Shown here in pieces: positions 13,121-26,423 of a DNA stretch of 64,000 bases. This DNA is from Misgurnus anguillicaudatus (Eukaryota; Chordata; Actinopteri; Cypriniformes; Cobitidae), in the NCBI RefSeq assembly GCF_027580225.2, contig NC_073356.2, positions 14,537,501 through 14,601,500 of the forward strand, read 5' to 3'. Below the pieces are notes generated by a model. That model did not search any database. It saw only the letters and a program-made list of their open reading frames with translations, and was not told where the DNA came from. Both the position numbers and the translations under genes were made by a program. Position 1 is the stretch's first letter. The number at the start of each line of letters is the position of its first letter.

Positions 13121-14246
13121 TAGGGGTGGCACGGTTCACAAAACCCTCGGTTCGGTTCATATCACGGTTTTATGGTCACGGTTCTCGGTTCAGTACAGTT
13201 CTTGTTATTTTTTCTTTTAATTTTTCAACACTCCAGAAATGTATTATCTTATTAATGTATTAATTATCCATAATTTAGGATACAGTATTAAAAAGTTACA
13301 TCATGTAATCATGCACAAACTGAATTTCACTTTAAGCACATTATTGGGATCATCTCTGAGGAAAGCCAGGTGAGATTTTGATACAGCAAGAGGGAAGACA
13401 TTGATTATTTCAACATGCTTTTCATTTATTTGGCAAAAAAATAGACTGTGTATTGCCATCTACATGAACTTATGTGCCTTTTTAGCACACAAAGATAACT
13501 TGCATTTATCAAATTGCCAACTTCAGTGTAGCTCTTAGATATATCACTGAGAGGCTGCTTAAATACTGCAGAGAGTATATGTGGACGAGAGAGAAACATA
13601 ACGTTTACACCTGTAATATTTAAATCCGTCTCTTTTGTCAACTTTTGACCACTTCTGTCCTGATTACTTTGAGGGGCAATTTATGAAATAAGATCGCGCA
13701 ACTTTCACACGCTACCAAAATGAAACTACGCGGAATCAGCCGCTTTCGTTTTATCAATGAAAGGCTAAAAATATCGCTGTTCAGCGTATGTCAGAAAAGA
13801 TGTGAAACATTGTGTCAGTACCTCAGATTAGATAAATGGGCAGAGAGAAGGCTGTCGCGTATGGCTGTTCGAACACATTCAACCCATAGACTGCAGTTCT
13901 ATCTATTGTTTTATTTCCGCTGTCATCATAGGTAACATGAAATAAAAAATGTTTCTACACACCAAACTTATACGACGCTGGCGCATCCTCCAACTCCGGG
14001 CAGTCTTCCTTCCCACTTGCCATTTCTACACGTAACATAACCTGCAGCACTAACTCTCCACATCAGTCACCTCTTCTTTCGCGCGATTCGCGAAAGGGAA
14101 ACATGCTATCTGAGGTCACATACAGGTCACGAGGCTACATACATTGCGCATGCCATGAACCGTCGAACCGTGCGACGCACACACGCTCCGAACCGATACA
14201 AGCGAACCGAACGGTTCGAATTTTTTCATGAACCGTGCCACCCCTA
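13121..14246. mobile_element. hAT-like non-autonomous element, 1126 bp
   Basis: Inverted termini TAGGGGTGGCACGGTTCA match over 18 bp at both ends. Flanking octamers ATAAACAA (13113-13120) and ATAAACAC (14247-14254) agree at 7 of 8 positions, the hAT target-duplication length. Subterminal GGTTCGGTTC-type repeats are typical of hAT ends. No transposase frame survives. Confidence 0.82.
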
Positions 14247-15537
14247 ATAAACACACAATATCAAATGAAAGAACAGGCCCTCTGCTTTCAAAAAAAAAAA
14301 AAACATTCCTACCTCTATTAGTTCTGTTTTTATCACCTCTCAAATATGGGTAGGTTTCTTCAAAAACACCTATTTAAGCAAAAGGCTGAGATAATTGCAT
14401 TTTTGTGAAGGACTTTTGATTGAGATCAGATTCACAGCGATCTTTAAAACAAGTTCTTTCTCTTTCACGTGAGGCATTACTTCCAGGTTGTATAAGTTGC
14501 GGAAGTGGATAATACCCTGGTGGATAATAGCGGTATTGCGGAAAGCCAGAAATTCTCGTCATTGGCAGGGAAGCGTTTTCTCTTAATTAACGAGTTATCT
14601 CGTCAATGGCAGGGAAAGAGATAATAATCAGTTTATGGGAGTGCAGTGTTATATGCTATTAGAATTCACAACGGGGCATTTAAGTATTTGAAAACAATGC
14701 ATGTTTTACAGCGTGTGTGTGCTTTATTTTCAAATAATTAATTATTTGACCTCATCAGTCTGTCACTATATAAAATCTCTCTTTAAACTCTGTCTTTCTC
14801 TGAATGTTGGTGTAAATAATTTACATAGTACCGAATGTGCCCTACAAATTTTCATCCTGCTTTCACAACATCTCTGAACAGGCAGTGCTAAGAGCTTAAA
14901 CGCTTATCCCAGCCAGGTTTATATGCAATCCAGTGCAAATTGTGGTGGAATTGTTTTTGGATAGTCAGGTCAATGTGACTCTTCGTTAGATGCATCTATG
15001 CAATACAGAAGAAAATATTGATCATTGTTAAAGGAATATCCAAAAAGGTATATCCAAATGTAAAAACACTAAAGTTAAGATTTAAGATTTAAGGTATAAG
15101 AAATTGAATTAGAGAGAATTAAATATTTTTAAAAAATTTATTTAAAGAGCCAGTAAGATGAAAATTTTAAGCATCCTATCACTGTTCATAAGTCCACACA
15201 ACAGGTTTAAATGCATGCAAGGTCAAAAAACACTGTAATTTACTCAAAATATACATTTAAAATGACCCCATTTCCCAGAGATTCCCAAACGATTCGTGTG
15301 AAGCCGTCTAACGACTCAGTCTGCCTAAACCCCACCTTTCAGTAGCCTACACTGCTCTGATTGGTCAACTCCACACAGACCGCAGATCAGTGGCACAGAC
15401 CAACAATAGTGCAACATGTATTGACCTAGTGCTAACATGATTTACTGAGAAGACATTATCGACATCAATACACATCATTCATCATTAATCCAAGCAATAA
15501 AAATGACGACAGAAACTAACATTTTACACTCATTTAA

Positions 15538-16819
15538 AGGAACAGTATGTAGTAGGGGTGTAACGGTTCGTGTATTCGAACCGGACCGTTTCGGTTCAGG
15601 GCTTTCGGCACGGTGCGCACGCGCACCGAAAGCATTTTGTGTGCGCCTGTGCGGAACATAATACGTGCGTTTCCGCACGAACATATTAAGTGGCGTAAGT
15701 CTCCGCGTTCAGCGCAAGTCTTCTGTCAAACATATAACATAATTCGGCCCGCAGAAAGATTTTTATTTACTTAGTTGTATATCCGTTTGATTATTGATGT
15801 AAACGTTTACGTGTCGTATCTAAAAGCGCATGTTAAACGCGTGTCAACGCGCTGCTTTGTTCTTTCAAAAGTGCGTGAGAGGATGCACGTCTTTCGTTGC
15901 TACGCATTCATGAGACGCGCTTTCTGTGACAGCAAGAATAAGGAATGCGTGATCAGATTTTTCATCTGCATATCACGTCAATCATATCATTGTCACAATG
16001 CGATCAGCTGGTCGGGACAGAGAAGAGCTGTAACCCGGGCTTACTCAGCTGTTACTCAGCTGCGGAGGGGTTCGTAAGTAAAGTCACAGCTTACATTGAT
16101 GACACAAACAAAGATTAGGAGAAACGTGCAAAAGATCAAAGATGGCTATGTATGCAACTCACTAATCTCAAAATGAGTGTATAATAAGTATATCATCATG
16201 TTGCTTGCTATGCAGTTACACATAGAGCAGTAATATTATTTTTATACAGAGATGGTACATAGCTAATTCAATACTGTGAGTTACCTTCTGTTATAAAATA
16301 ATGTAAAAAATAACTTTGCAGTAGTATTTTATTTATTATTTTTTCATTTTATATATATTTTATCTGTTATACTTCAATAAAGTGTTTAAAAAAGTGTAAA
16401 CAAATTGTAAAAAAAAAGTTTAAAGTAATAAACAACCTGCAGTTTAATGTTTGCATTTCTCCCTTACTGTACCGAAAATGAACCGAACCGTGGCTTCAAA
16501 ACCGGGGTTCGCACCGAACCGTGATTTTTGCGTACCGTTACACCCCTAGTATGTAGGATTGTGGCCAAAACTGGTATTGCAATCACAAAACTTGTGGCTA
16601 AAACTGGTACTGCAATCACACAACTGGTGGCCAATACACAAAATGACAACATAAACATCAGTTGAGGGCTGCAACTCCACTTTTTAAATGACAATATCCT
16701 GGCCAGACCACTGTTGTCAGTGATATAAGTATTTGAAATGAAAATGATTTCTTAATGTCTAGTGACATATCAGGGCCATTTTATGATTAATTGATATAAA
16801 TTTCTTACATACTGTTCCT
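15538..16819. mobile_element. TTAA-flanked MITE split by an hAT-like insertion
   Basis: Ends TTAA|AGGAACAGTATGTAG and CATACTGTTCCT|TTAA are near-identical inverted termini. Removing the hAT-like element and one 8-bp duplication leaves a 278-bp element. The inserted element landed 7 bp inside the left terminus. Confidence 0.75.
15553..16548. mobile_element. hAT-like non-autonomous element, 996 bp
   Basis: Inverted termini TAGGGGTGTAACGGT, followed by GGTTCG/GAACCG subterminal repeats, with a perfect 8-bp target duplication GTATGTAG at 15545-15552 and 16549-16556. No transposase. The terminus differs from the element at 13121 by a few bases, so this is a sister family. Confidence 0.88.
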
Positions 16820-17509
16820 TTAAGCATTTATGTAAACTAACTGGGTCATAGCAAAACCCTAAGTGAGCTTGCTAATGTGACTCTCTGACAGTTTATAAGA
16901 GTTTAAACAACGATATCATTCATCATTAATCCAAGCAAAAAAAAAACGACGATAGACATTTAACACTCATAGACATTTTACACTCAAGCAAGTATGTAGC
17001 TATAATCATACTTACAGGTTGTAGTTAGGAGACGCATGTTGTTCCAAATAAAGTGGGTACTGAACCATCTTTCATTGCCAAACGTCTAAATCCCTCTGTT
17101 AAAAATGTATTTTAACCACTGATTCTTCACAGCCAAACGTCTAGTAAATTCCTCCTTGAAAAAGTCTCCTTTGGTAGTGAAAACAACACAAACAGAAAAC
17201 ACAGCGTGATATGATGTTTACACACTAACTAGCTGGGGGCAGGTCATAGTTTTCGTTTCTCACGCTGGCAAAGCTGTAGGTGGAGATTAGTATCTCGTGT
17301 GACGTGAAAAAGTCAGGCAGGAGATTCAATCCATATAATGACTCGTTTCAGCGATTCAGAGTCGACTCCCTACTTTAGAAGCCAATAACTTTATTAATCG
17401 TGCACTTTTTGGTTCAACTACTTTGCACATTGTTTACATTGATTGACAGCTACATGACACACTGCAATACAGGTCAGTTTCGATTTTGGATCTTTTTTGC
17501 TCTTTAAAG

Positions 17510-20500
17510 AATAAACTAATTTGAATTAAGAAAACATAGATTGTAGTAGATTGAGATTCAGTTTTTTTCTTTCATATTTTGTTGAAATATTCCTTCAGTT
17601 ATCCGGTTGTTTAAAGTAGATGTTTGCTGCTAGATGAACTGTCCTCTAAACCTTATTATTTCTGCTGGTTGGTGTAAATTGAAGTACTGCATAAGAAGTA
17701 CTGCATGTATATTTGTGTTTTGTGCCACTTTGGAGGTTAACTGAGTTTGTTTTTGGTTGTGTCATCTGCAGATATTATGTCAAGAATAATCAGCTCTGTT
17801 GTTGCCATGCATGACATCATTCCCCAGCGTGTGTTTGTGTATGTGTTGTTGTCCCATAGGAAGGAAGAGTCGTGTTGCGTAATTCCCCATTGGTGTAATA
17901 TATCAATAAGGGAACTATCTTTTCGGCCCAATCAGATGAGCAGATTATCTCTCCCTACCTTCCCAAGATGTACATTTTGTGTCAATGAAGCTTAAGTAGG
18001 CCAGAAGGAATCTATGTGATGAACTATATGATTATGTAACCATTAAACGTGGTCTCACAACCTTATTAAGTCTTTTGGGCACTGTGATTTATTGAATAAT
18101 TTCATAGCATCTTGTTTAGTCAACAGATTTAAACATTTATCAGCATACTACTGTACAGTTTTGCCATGTAATAACGTCATAATGCTGATGTAAGAGTCAC
18201 TGCGCCAGCAAGTTTTAGTGAAATATAGCAAACGTTTAACCAAAAATTTAAGCAGGCACCCTTTTCTCACCCTGTGTTTCAAATATCTGCCAATACCAAT
18301 AGTTTGGTTGTTATATTAAGTTGCATAGACTATATTCTGGAGATTACATTTTCTGAATGTTATTCATTCATACAATGATCATTAAAGAGCAACTATCATC
18401 CGATTCACGATTTTACATTTCCTTTGGTGTGTAAATTAGTACATGTTAACGATATGCAAACGGTACATACCCCAATGACCTGAGTTATCTGTTCCAACGT
18501 AACAAATCTCTTTTCTTGGACTACAACAAACACATGGATTGTAGACAACAGTTTACTGACTGGGATTGGTGATGTAGACAAGACCGACATTATCATAATT
18601 CCTCCCACTTTGGACTCCTGTAAGTTAACTCCTGTTGGCATTGCATTGTGAGCGAATCTTTCAAACATGGTAAGGAGCGTCACATTTCCGGCTGACGTCA
18701 GAGGTATTCAGACCAATCACCGCATATAGATTAGCTGGCCAATCAGGGACACTGCGATTTTTAGATCGATGAGCTTTGTACAAAATCAGAGCGTTTGAGG
18801 AAAGCAGTATATCTGGAGCTACTAAAATGTACGGTAGGCTATGTGGAAAATAATATGTTTTTTACCATAAAACATGCGAACACATTGTATTATACACAAT
18901 ACACAAAATAACGTTGTTTTTAGCAATGAAATAGGTGCCCTTCAATATTAAACATTAAACTAGTGATGTTTGTTTGCATTTTCTATACACAGAGCTCAAA
19001 TTCATTGCATTTCCCTGTTCTTTTTTGATTGACAGGGTATATCGGCCATGACTATCATCTGTTTTTTTTTTATATTGTCTGATAGTTGATAGTGCGAAAA
19101 ATTGCTATTATCAACCGATACCAATTATTGTTTTTTACATACATTAAAGGCGGAGTGCATCATTGAAGTACATTTGAAGAGCTCAAAAATGATGCCACTA
19201 AAAAATGAATGCCGTCAAAAAGGATATAATTATATTAACGGAATGTTCTCTGCACTTATTATATGTTCATCAAATACTTTTGCTTCAAATCCCGCTTTGT
19301 TGTCAGAATTGGGCACACTCATTTTTCATCAAAGTCATCTAAGTGCACGGAAGAATTGGATGAACGATGGGACGCAAACATCAAGGTGCAAGAGGTTTTT
19401 ACTCAGTTGAAGGAGGTTTACAGAATACATTGGGATACTGACTGAATTTGAGCCTCATTCAGAAAGCACAGTGAAGAGTGACCGGAGACTTTTTAGTGCA
19501 GATTTTTTTTATGTATTTAGAGGGTTTTGCAGCGAAAGACAGTCAAATTTGTTAAACCAATGAAACAAAGTAATATTTGTGAAATCAAGTCATTTCAATT
19601 AGTGACTAATAACCTTTTCATTGTCATTAAAGTGACATTCTGAACCCAAACATAGCCTAATAAAAAGTATGCTCATTTACAAGAAAACATGTCAGATGCA
19701 CTTTTGCATCTGAGCTCTTTATTTATATCCATGCATTTGCCAGATGCTTTTATCCAGAACGACTTCCATTGCATTTTAAGCTATAGTGTTTCCTGGCTTC
19801 GATGTGTTTTCATGACCTTGTGCTGTTAACACAATGCTCTATCACTGAGCTATACAGGAGCACAAGTACCCCATTTGACTCGATAGCTTTGTGAGAGGAA
19901 CAGACTGAAATTTTATTTATTCACTAACAATGTTTCCCTAAGCTGTAGCTCTCATTCATATTTAAACTTAGTGAGTCAGGATCTGCTGTCATGTGAGTGT
20001 GCTGTCAGATTGGATGTCATGTCATCGGGTTTGTATCTGTTAACAGAATCTTTGAATAGACAGAGATACGAATTAAGATTTCCAATGCCAAACTGCACAC
20101 ATTTAAGGCTGCTTTTCACATATGTAGGTGGCTGAACTTTTTCAGGTTTTCTGGGTAAACCGATTCTTTGTTTTTGGTTCTGTCCAACACTGTACCTCCT
20201 GATTTTCCCCTGACTCGCCCCTCACTACCACTGAGAACACAGCATGTATCGCCACACCTCGGCGGGACGCAGATGCTGCTGTTACCTCGACGATAGTTGC
20301 CAAGCAGCTGAGGAAGTGCTAATTAGGATTGCAGGAGAGTTGATGGGTCGTAGTGGAGATGGAGAAGTGTGCGTGATTATGCGTCTCTGTGTGTAGTTTG
20401 GTGTGTTTTACTGTATATGGGCTTCAGTCTTAATGGTCCCTCCTGGAGTCTTACAACTGCTGTGGTTGATTATAGGGCCCAGAAGGCTTTTAGTTTCTGC

Positions 20501-21716
20501 ATACAAACAGCCATGTTACAGAAAAAAACAAGTCTGTTTTTGACTCTGTTTACTATAATAATCCTACAGAGATAACCTCAGTTTTGGCACAATAAGTAGA
20601 GTTGTATGTTTGCAAGTGTAAAGGCCGGAGTGTATAGTCTGTTTTTTACATGTTTTTAGGGGGTTTGGGTGATGGCTACAAGTTACAAACTTTTTTCAAC
20701 CTTTGTAACAGTGTGGGATGTCATTATTGTTATAATTGAAAATGTTTGAATTCGTTGTCATCTGTAGTTTTGTTCTGTTCTCACTCCTGTCCTGTAATTC
20801 TCTCGTATAGTCTTTCTCGATCTACGTTTCCTTGTCAGTTTTGTATTGTTTTGTATTGTGTGCGCATTCTGAGCCGCTGTCCTGAGAGTCTTTCCCTCAG
20901 GGAAACGGCTGGCACTTTTATAGAGGAGTGAAAGATGTTGTGTGAGAGTTATGGACGAATGCCTGGGGTGAGAATGATTTGAAAACCAGCAGAGACTCTC
21001 AAAGCTTTTTAGATTTGTATGAAACCGAGTGAATGTGGCAGATGGAAAGGTGGAGGAGAGTTTAGTGACCTCAGACGCCTTGGAGTTAAACTTGTCCTCT
21101 GTTGTCCTCTCCTCTTTTCTACTCGGTTGTCTTTTTCTTCTCTATCATCTCTCATGTCCTCTCTTTTTCTGGCCTTGGTTATCCAACGATGTGTAACACA
21201 TGGAAATCTGATAAGATTTGGAGAAGTTGTGGCCATTTGGATATAGGAACTCAGAAAAACTCAAATGAGAAAATCGAGACGAAAGGGACTCTTCTTTCCA
21301 GCTGGGGGAGACAATAGGGCTCATTTACATCTCATTTAGCTAAGCCATACCCCCTGTAAAGACGTTTTGAGATACAGATGTTCTAGCATCATATGTAGTA
21401 ACGTTATTTTGTGAAAGATGTCCGGATGACAACATGCAAAAATAAACATAACTTTTTACCTTTGTGTTGATCACAAGTCAAATCCAGTCTGTTTCAGATG
21501 TGTGAATCATCCAATTACCATTTTTGTCCACAAATGCGTATAATCCGTGAAATATAGATAGTCTATTGTTTACATCAGATTTCGCATGAACGTCTGGCAA
21601 TAAAATATAATATACAATCTGAGGACTAGTTACATCTTAACATGTAAGGGTATATGAGATTACACTCCGGTAATTTACATTCCGTTAAACACATGATCCG
21701 CCTTCAAAGTTTGTAT
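17510..21716. other. Myosin intron stretch, little recognised
   Basis: Apart from the SINE at 19728 and a possible TTAA-type left end near 18387 (ttaaagagcaactatcatcc), I see no gene, transposase or structured repeat. Open frames here are short and unlike known proteins. Confidence 0.5.
19728..19863 (-). mobile_element. tRNA-derived SINE
   Basis: On the - strand the head reads TAGCTCAGTGATAGAGC (A-box, about 19836-19852), then ttaacagcacaaggtcatg. The tail includes the complement of gcatttgccagatgcttttatcc, shared with the copy at 33464. It has a degraded B-box and is not a functional tRNA gene. Confidence 0.7.
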
Positions 21717-21720
21717 TTAA

Positions 21721-21995
21721 AGCAACACTATGTAGTTTTTTTACCTTTAAATAATGTCTCTAAAATTATTTCAGTGATAGAACAACTTTTAACTGGACAA
21801 ATTGTACTGTTGCTGCAACCCGAGCAGCCTCCTAGCTGCTACAAGCACACTCTGAAAGTGGCGGTGGAGGGTAGAGCACACAGCCCCGCCCCTCCCCCTG
21901 CCTGCAGAAGAGTCTCTGATACCAGGCACTGTTGCGCTTTTCAACCACATGGGGGAGCTGTAAGTCATTTTACATGGAAACTGCATAGTGTTGCT
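21721..21995 (+). mobile_element. TTAA-flanked MITE, 275 bp, copy 1
   Basis: Ends TTAA|AGCAACACTATGTAGTTTTT and CATAGTGTTGCT|TTAA. The GC-rich middle carries gccccgcccctccccctgcc. The same element lies at 28433 and 40278 in the opposite orientation, about 93-95% alike by eye. It encodes no recognisable protein although an open frame crosses all three copies. Confidence 0.85.
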
Positions 21996-22184
21996 TTAAA
22001 ATAGGGAGGTAGTATAACGGATAATCCAAACACCGCCGTCGAGGGCGTGACATCCTTTGGGGATGTGGCCAGTCTCTCGATTGTTCCTCCATCGGCTAAT
22101 GACTTCATGGAGAATATTGATGGACAAAACATGTAATCAATTATATAAAGAATTCAACGATCTCTGTGTAGCTTATGTGTGTTT

Positions 22185-22830
22185 GGACTCATGCTGCGCT
22201 GCAAGAACTGACAGAGAGATGACGTCAAAGTACAGCGAGAGCGAGTCGAAATTAAACTACTCCGTAAGATTTCTTGAAGAGCTTTCTCCGTACTTTGACG
22301 CATCCGACTGCGGCATCGCATCAAATTCAGTGATGCGGCTGACGTACGATGCGGCTGACTGTTATCTGTTCCGCCCCCCAGCTTCTTTTGTTTTTCTTTT
22401 GTTTTGTGGGCCTGGGCTTCGTTTGCAGTCTGGGGAGACGCACGCTATAAGTTTGAAAAAAAACAAGCTTAGCAGACATGTGTGAGAAACAGGGCAGCCG
22501 CGTCACTACAGTCACGTGACTTCACGCTCGAGCCGGAAGAGAAGACAATGCTGAATAAAGTCGTAATTCTTGCTATTTTTGGACCAAAATGTATTTTCGA
22601 TGCTTCAACACATTCTAACTGACCCACTGATGTCACATGGACTACTTTGATGATGTTTTTATTACCTTTCTGGACATGGAAACAGTACATAGATTTTCAG
22701 TGGAGGGGACAAAAAGCTCTCGGATTAAATCTGACATTAAAACATCTTAAATTGTGTTCCGAGGATGGGCGGAGGTCTTCTGTGTTTGGAACGACATATT
22801 GATTACATTGTTTTCATTTTTGGGCGAACT
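22185..22830. mobile_element. Degraded palindromic repeat joined to part of the 43869 family
   Basis: 22185-22330 contains the GCGCTGCAAGAACTGACAG / GATGACGTCAAAGTAC arms seen at 8417. From about 22520 the sequence follows the right half of the element at 43869 (agaagacaatgctgaa, ggaccaaaatg, gaccca.tgatgtcacatgg, catttttgggcgaacta). Left and right boundaries are unclear. Confidence 0.5.
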
Positions 22831-23579
22831 ATTCTTATTTAGTAGTCACGCTGTTCCCTTTGGGGGCGGGGGCAAAAACACAAGCCGCTTATACAGTATG
22901 TAAATACACAGAGACAATCACGCCCCCCGCTGCACGCTAGAATCTCAAGCCGATTTCAACCGCAAAATGTACACTTTTAAATGTACAAAAACTGCTATCT
23001 CAAACATGAAGAGGCTTCTTCATGATCTCAACTAACAGATTCTGCAATAAAACGAAAATCACAAATTTTGGGGAAAAAAACGTTGTTTCTCAACATCTCG
23101 AAACTTGTGCTGGCGACTTGTGTCACTGGTTTCCGTGACGGATCACATTTATTCAACCAGGTCACTTTTTCTTTCTCTCAGTTTGGTGACAGCATATGAA
23201 CACTAGCAAGAGAAGTAGATGTAAATAGCTACAATATCTAAGTCAGAAAGGGTTTACAAAGGCCTTGGAATGAGAAGAACACTTATGCGGCTTTCTCATA
23301 GGCCGCGGGGTTCAGCGCAGCCAAGCGATTTGTGCTCTGATGGCCAGACCAAAGTAGGGGGGGTTTTCAATAAATTACTACAGTGTTTATATTTGCGTTA
23401 AATAGTCGATGAGGAATACAGAGACTGATGTTGCCTCCATTTCACGTAAATTTAAGCTGCCTACCTACAACAAGCTACTTGACTTAAAACACACCTGACA
23501 TGACAACTTGAATTGCTACGTGTTTCCATGACACTTTTTTGGCAGTGAGAGGCATCTTTTTTAATTGTTTTTTTATGGG

Positions 23580-23835
23580 CAGTGACATTTTTGTGTGCGG
23601 TTTATGCACCCCGAGCATTTAGCCACCTGCTGCGTATTTTTGCAGGAGCGCTCTGAGCCCCTGAAGTTGAAAAAAGTCAACTCTGATGTCATTCACTTTT
23701 CCATTGTCCAATCGAATGAGGGGGGAGACAGGCCTTTTCATTGTAGCGACAGAAGTTGCTTGAAACAACCGGAGACTGCTCTTACTCACTCTCTCCTGTG
23801 TATTTGTGCACATCTCACCCTTGATCAAGGTCAGA
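23580..23835 (+). repeat. Dispersed repeat, copy 1 (second at ~35560)
   Basis: Shares tccattgtccaatcgaatga, then ggggggaga/gg.gggc, gcgacagaagt and ctctcctg.gt.tttgtgcac with 35560-35765, same strand. Both occur in otherwise unannotated sequence; type not recognised. Confidence 0.55.
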
Positions 23836-26340
23836 GCAAGCGTCCTCTTTTTAAAGTTTCTGCTAATATGACAGTTAACAGCAAAAGAGCGCTTACGCTT
23901 CAATATTTGCTTGACAGGACAGCTGATTTGGTGATTGCTTACTGTAGCTCTTCTCTGAAGTCAATCAAATAAAGGCAGCGTGGTGCGGACAACGTAGCCT
24001 AGTTTCGACGTAAATGGGCACTAAGTTACAACTTATGCACTACTAAATGTTTTTCCGTTGCACCATTAAACTTAGTTTAAACGTAACAATACGTTGTAAC
24101 TAAATATTTACGTAATATGTTTACAGCCTGGTACAAAAATAGTTTTTGGTCTGTATAGCTAAGTTTACCCTTCATGACAACTGTGTTTTCATAACTCATC
24201 CGTTTAAATGATATTGAGCCTTAATGCATAATTAAGGACGTGGTCACTTGAGTGAGGGGTGAACTGCCACTGCTGTCACTAGAATCAAGATAGGCGGGTG
24301 TGGTTTCAGCAACCAGCCACCTCAGCTTATCCCACGTCCCACCTCTTTACCCATTTTCGGATATCCGCGAATGATGCGCGGTGATGCTCAGCCAAGATGG
24401 CGACGGCAGGCGACGCCTACTTTAGGCTTCAAAAACTATCTTCAGAAACCTTTGGGTGATGTCATGGACACTACGTCCATCATATTTTTTTCACAGTCTG
24501 TGGTTTATATCAACTGTCAGTGACTTTAGTGATGATGCACATTTCTCATATTTTCACAGAAACATTGCTGATACTCAACAAGTAATTATGAGGAGAAAAC
24601 AAACAAACTCATGCAACCAGAGCCCATGGGGCCCAAATGTCATAGTGTGACAGTAAACAGAATTCATGCGCACTGACAGCCGGACCCCGGGGATGCAAAA
24701 TGCTGTGGCTGCGCGTGTATTCCTCAGTCAGTTTCCACTCTTGAGTGATAGGCCTACAGGAATAGGGGATCTGAAAGGGACAAGTTTAATGAAATGTTTT
24801 TTTTAAGGTTTGGCCAACCGGAGGACTGAGTATAATACAGCACAATGGATATGGAGATGTAGATGACGATTTACACAAGATAATAAAAAGAGGAAAAGTT
24901 CTCATGTAGGTAAGAAGGCGGGGCATCAAAGTACGGCTCGGAGAAGTCTGCGTCCCAGTTCTGTCGGTATGGTTACCATGGCGATAAATAATGCAGCCCG
25001 ACTGCAGCATCTTCTTATTGGTTGGGAAGCTGTGTACCTAGAAAAACAGGTCAGATGAACCGCAAGCCTGCATCATTGAGATGTAGACCACCTGAAGGTC
25101 TTGGATGAATTACAAAAGCACTGCGGCACATACAATATTTATCCTGTCTACATCATTAGTAACCAAGCTCGAATCTTAAACCATAACCAAGCATATGATA
25201 CTAATGCTGAAGCCTTATTAGATGTTTTAATGACTTAAGGGATGCTGTTTTTAACCAAAATTTGAAAACTTGGCTTGAGAATAGTGTTTTTTGAGGGCCT
25301 GAAAGCATAATGTATTGAAAATGGATTTTAAAGTTCAAGGTTTTGGAAACTACACTGTTATCATCTCCATGAAAATTACAAAAATTGGTAATTTTTGAAA
25401 ATGGTGACATCATGACCACTCACATTACATAGTGTAACAATATTGTGTACATTGCCAACTTTTAGCCTGGCATTCATAATACAGCATGTTTAGTCAGATC
25501 AGACCCGTGTCCGAGGCACATGTGAAACTTTTAGACCCGAACCCAATCGGGTTATGGGTCGGAGCTCGGGATTTTGGATCCAAGTGGACACATGAAGACC
25601 TCTACCATGTACATTGTACGCATAGGTTGCGCATGCATGTACAGGAATATGTAGTATGTAGGCCATGTGATGTATTGCAAACTGTCGCAATCTCATGCAT
25701 CGAATGTCAGCATGCGTGTATGCGTCAAATGAATAATGTACTTAGAATTTGGAAATGTAATGATAAACAGATGTTTAATGGACTGCTATGTAGACATATT
25801 TTAACAGTCAATACAAAGAACACACAGGTCACAATCCAAGGCAGATGAGTAAAAAACTGCACATAGTATTTACATATCAAGACAAAAAGTCAGCTATTCA
25901 CTACTAATTGTATTGTGATATATTAAATAGCAAATATTTCAGTGCAAGAAAACTTTATTAACAAGTCACAAAAGTGTCCCTTTAAAATTGATCAATGACT
26001 GTGTACTAGATGCTATCTCTGAGAGTAATCTATGAATACTGTGGGATGAAACGTTTAGTGAAACAGGGACAGACAGCAAACGTGTCCCGTCACATCTTTT
26101 CTGTCCTACATAGAACATTATTTTTGACTGCATCAACTTTTGAGCCCCACTTTACAGTATCTGAACCACTTACATAATACACTGGTGAATTTGAGACCGG
26201 GTGTATATGAGCTTTAATTAGCCAAAGTGATCTTTGCTCTTGATTCAAATATTTTATGAAAGATGCATTTTGTTGTATTGGTGTGTTTGAAGTATAAACC
26301 GAAGCTCAGCTTTGAAGATAAACACAACACTTGTGCAAAG
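23836..26340. other. Myosin intron stretch, nothing recognised
   Basis: No splice-bounded exon, long palindrome or recognised repeat was found, although this sequence is partly CpG-containing. Confidence 0.5.
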
Positions 26341-26423
26341 TTTATAAAGGCTATTTTCCAAAGCGACTTGCAGTGCATTCAAATTATACATTTTATCAGT
26401 TTGTGTGATCTTTGAATTGTTAA
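26341..26423 (-). mobile_element. SINE, 3' part, split by the 26424 element
   Basis: ttccaaagcgacttgcagtg and following acattttatcag are the tail of the SINE family seen at 19728 and 33464. The head resumes at 27768 after the inserted element. Confidence 0.6.

Larger units (their letters stand above)
15146..17503. mobile_element. Outer TTAA-flanked element, ~2.36 kb with insertions
   Basis: Left end TTAA|AGAGCCAGTAAGATGAAAAT and right end (complement) TTAA|AGAGCAAAAAAGATCCAAAA are related inverted termini. It contains the 278-bp element at 15538-16819, which itself contains an hAT-like element. Inverted termini are short and imperfect, so this outermost layer is the least certain. Confidence 0.45.
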
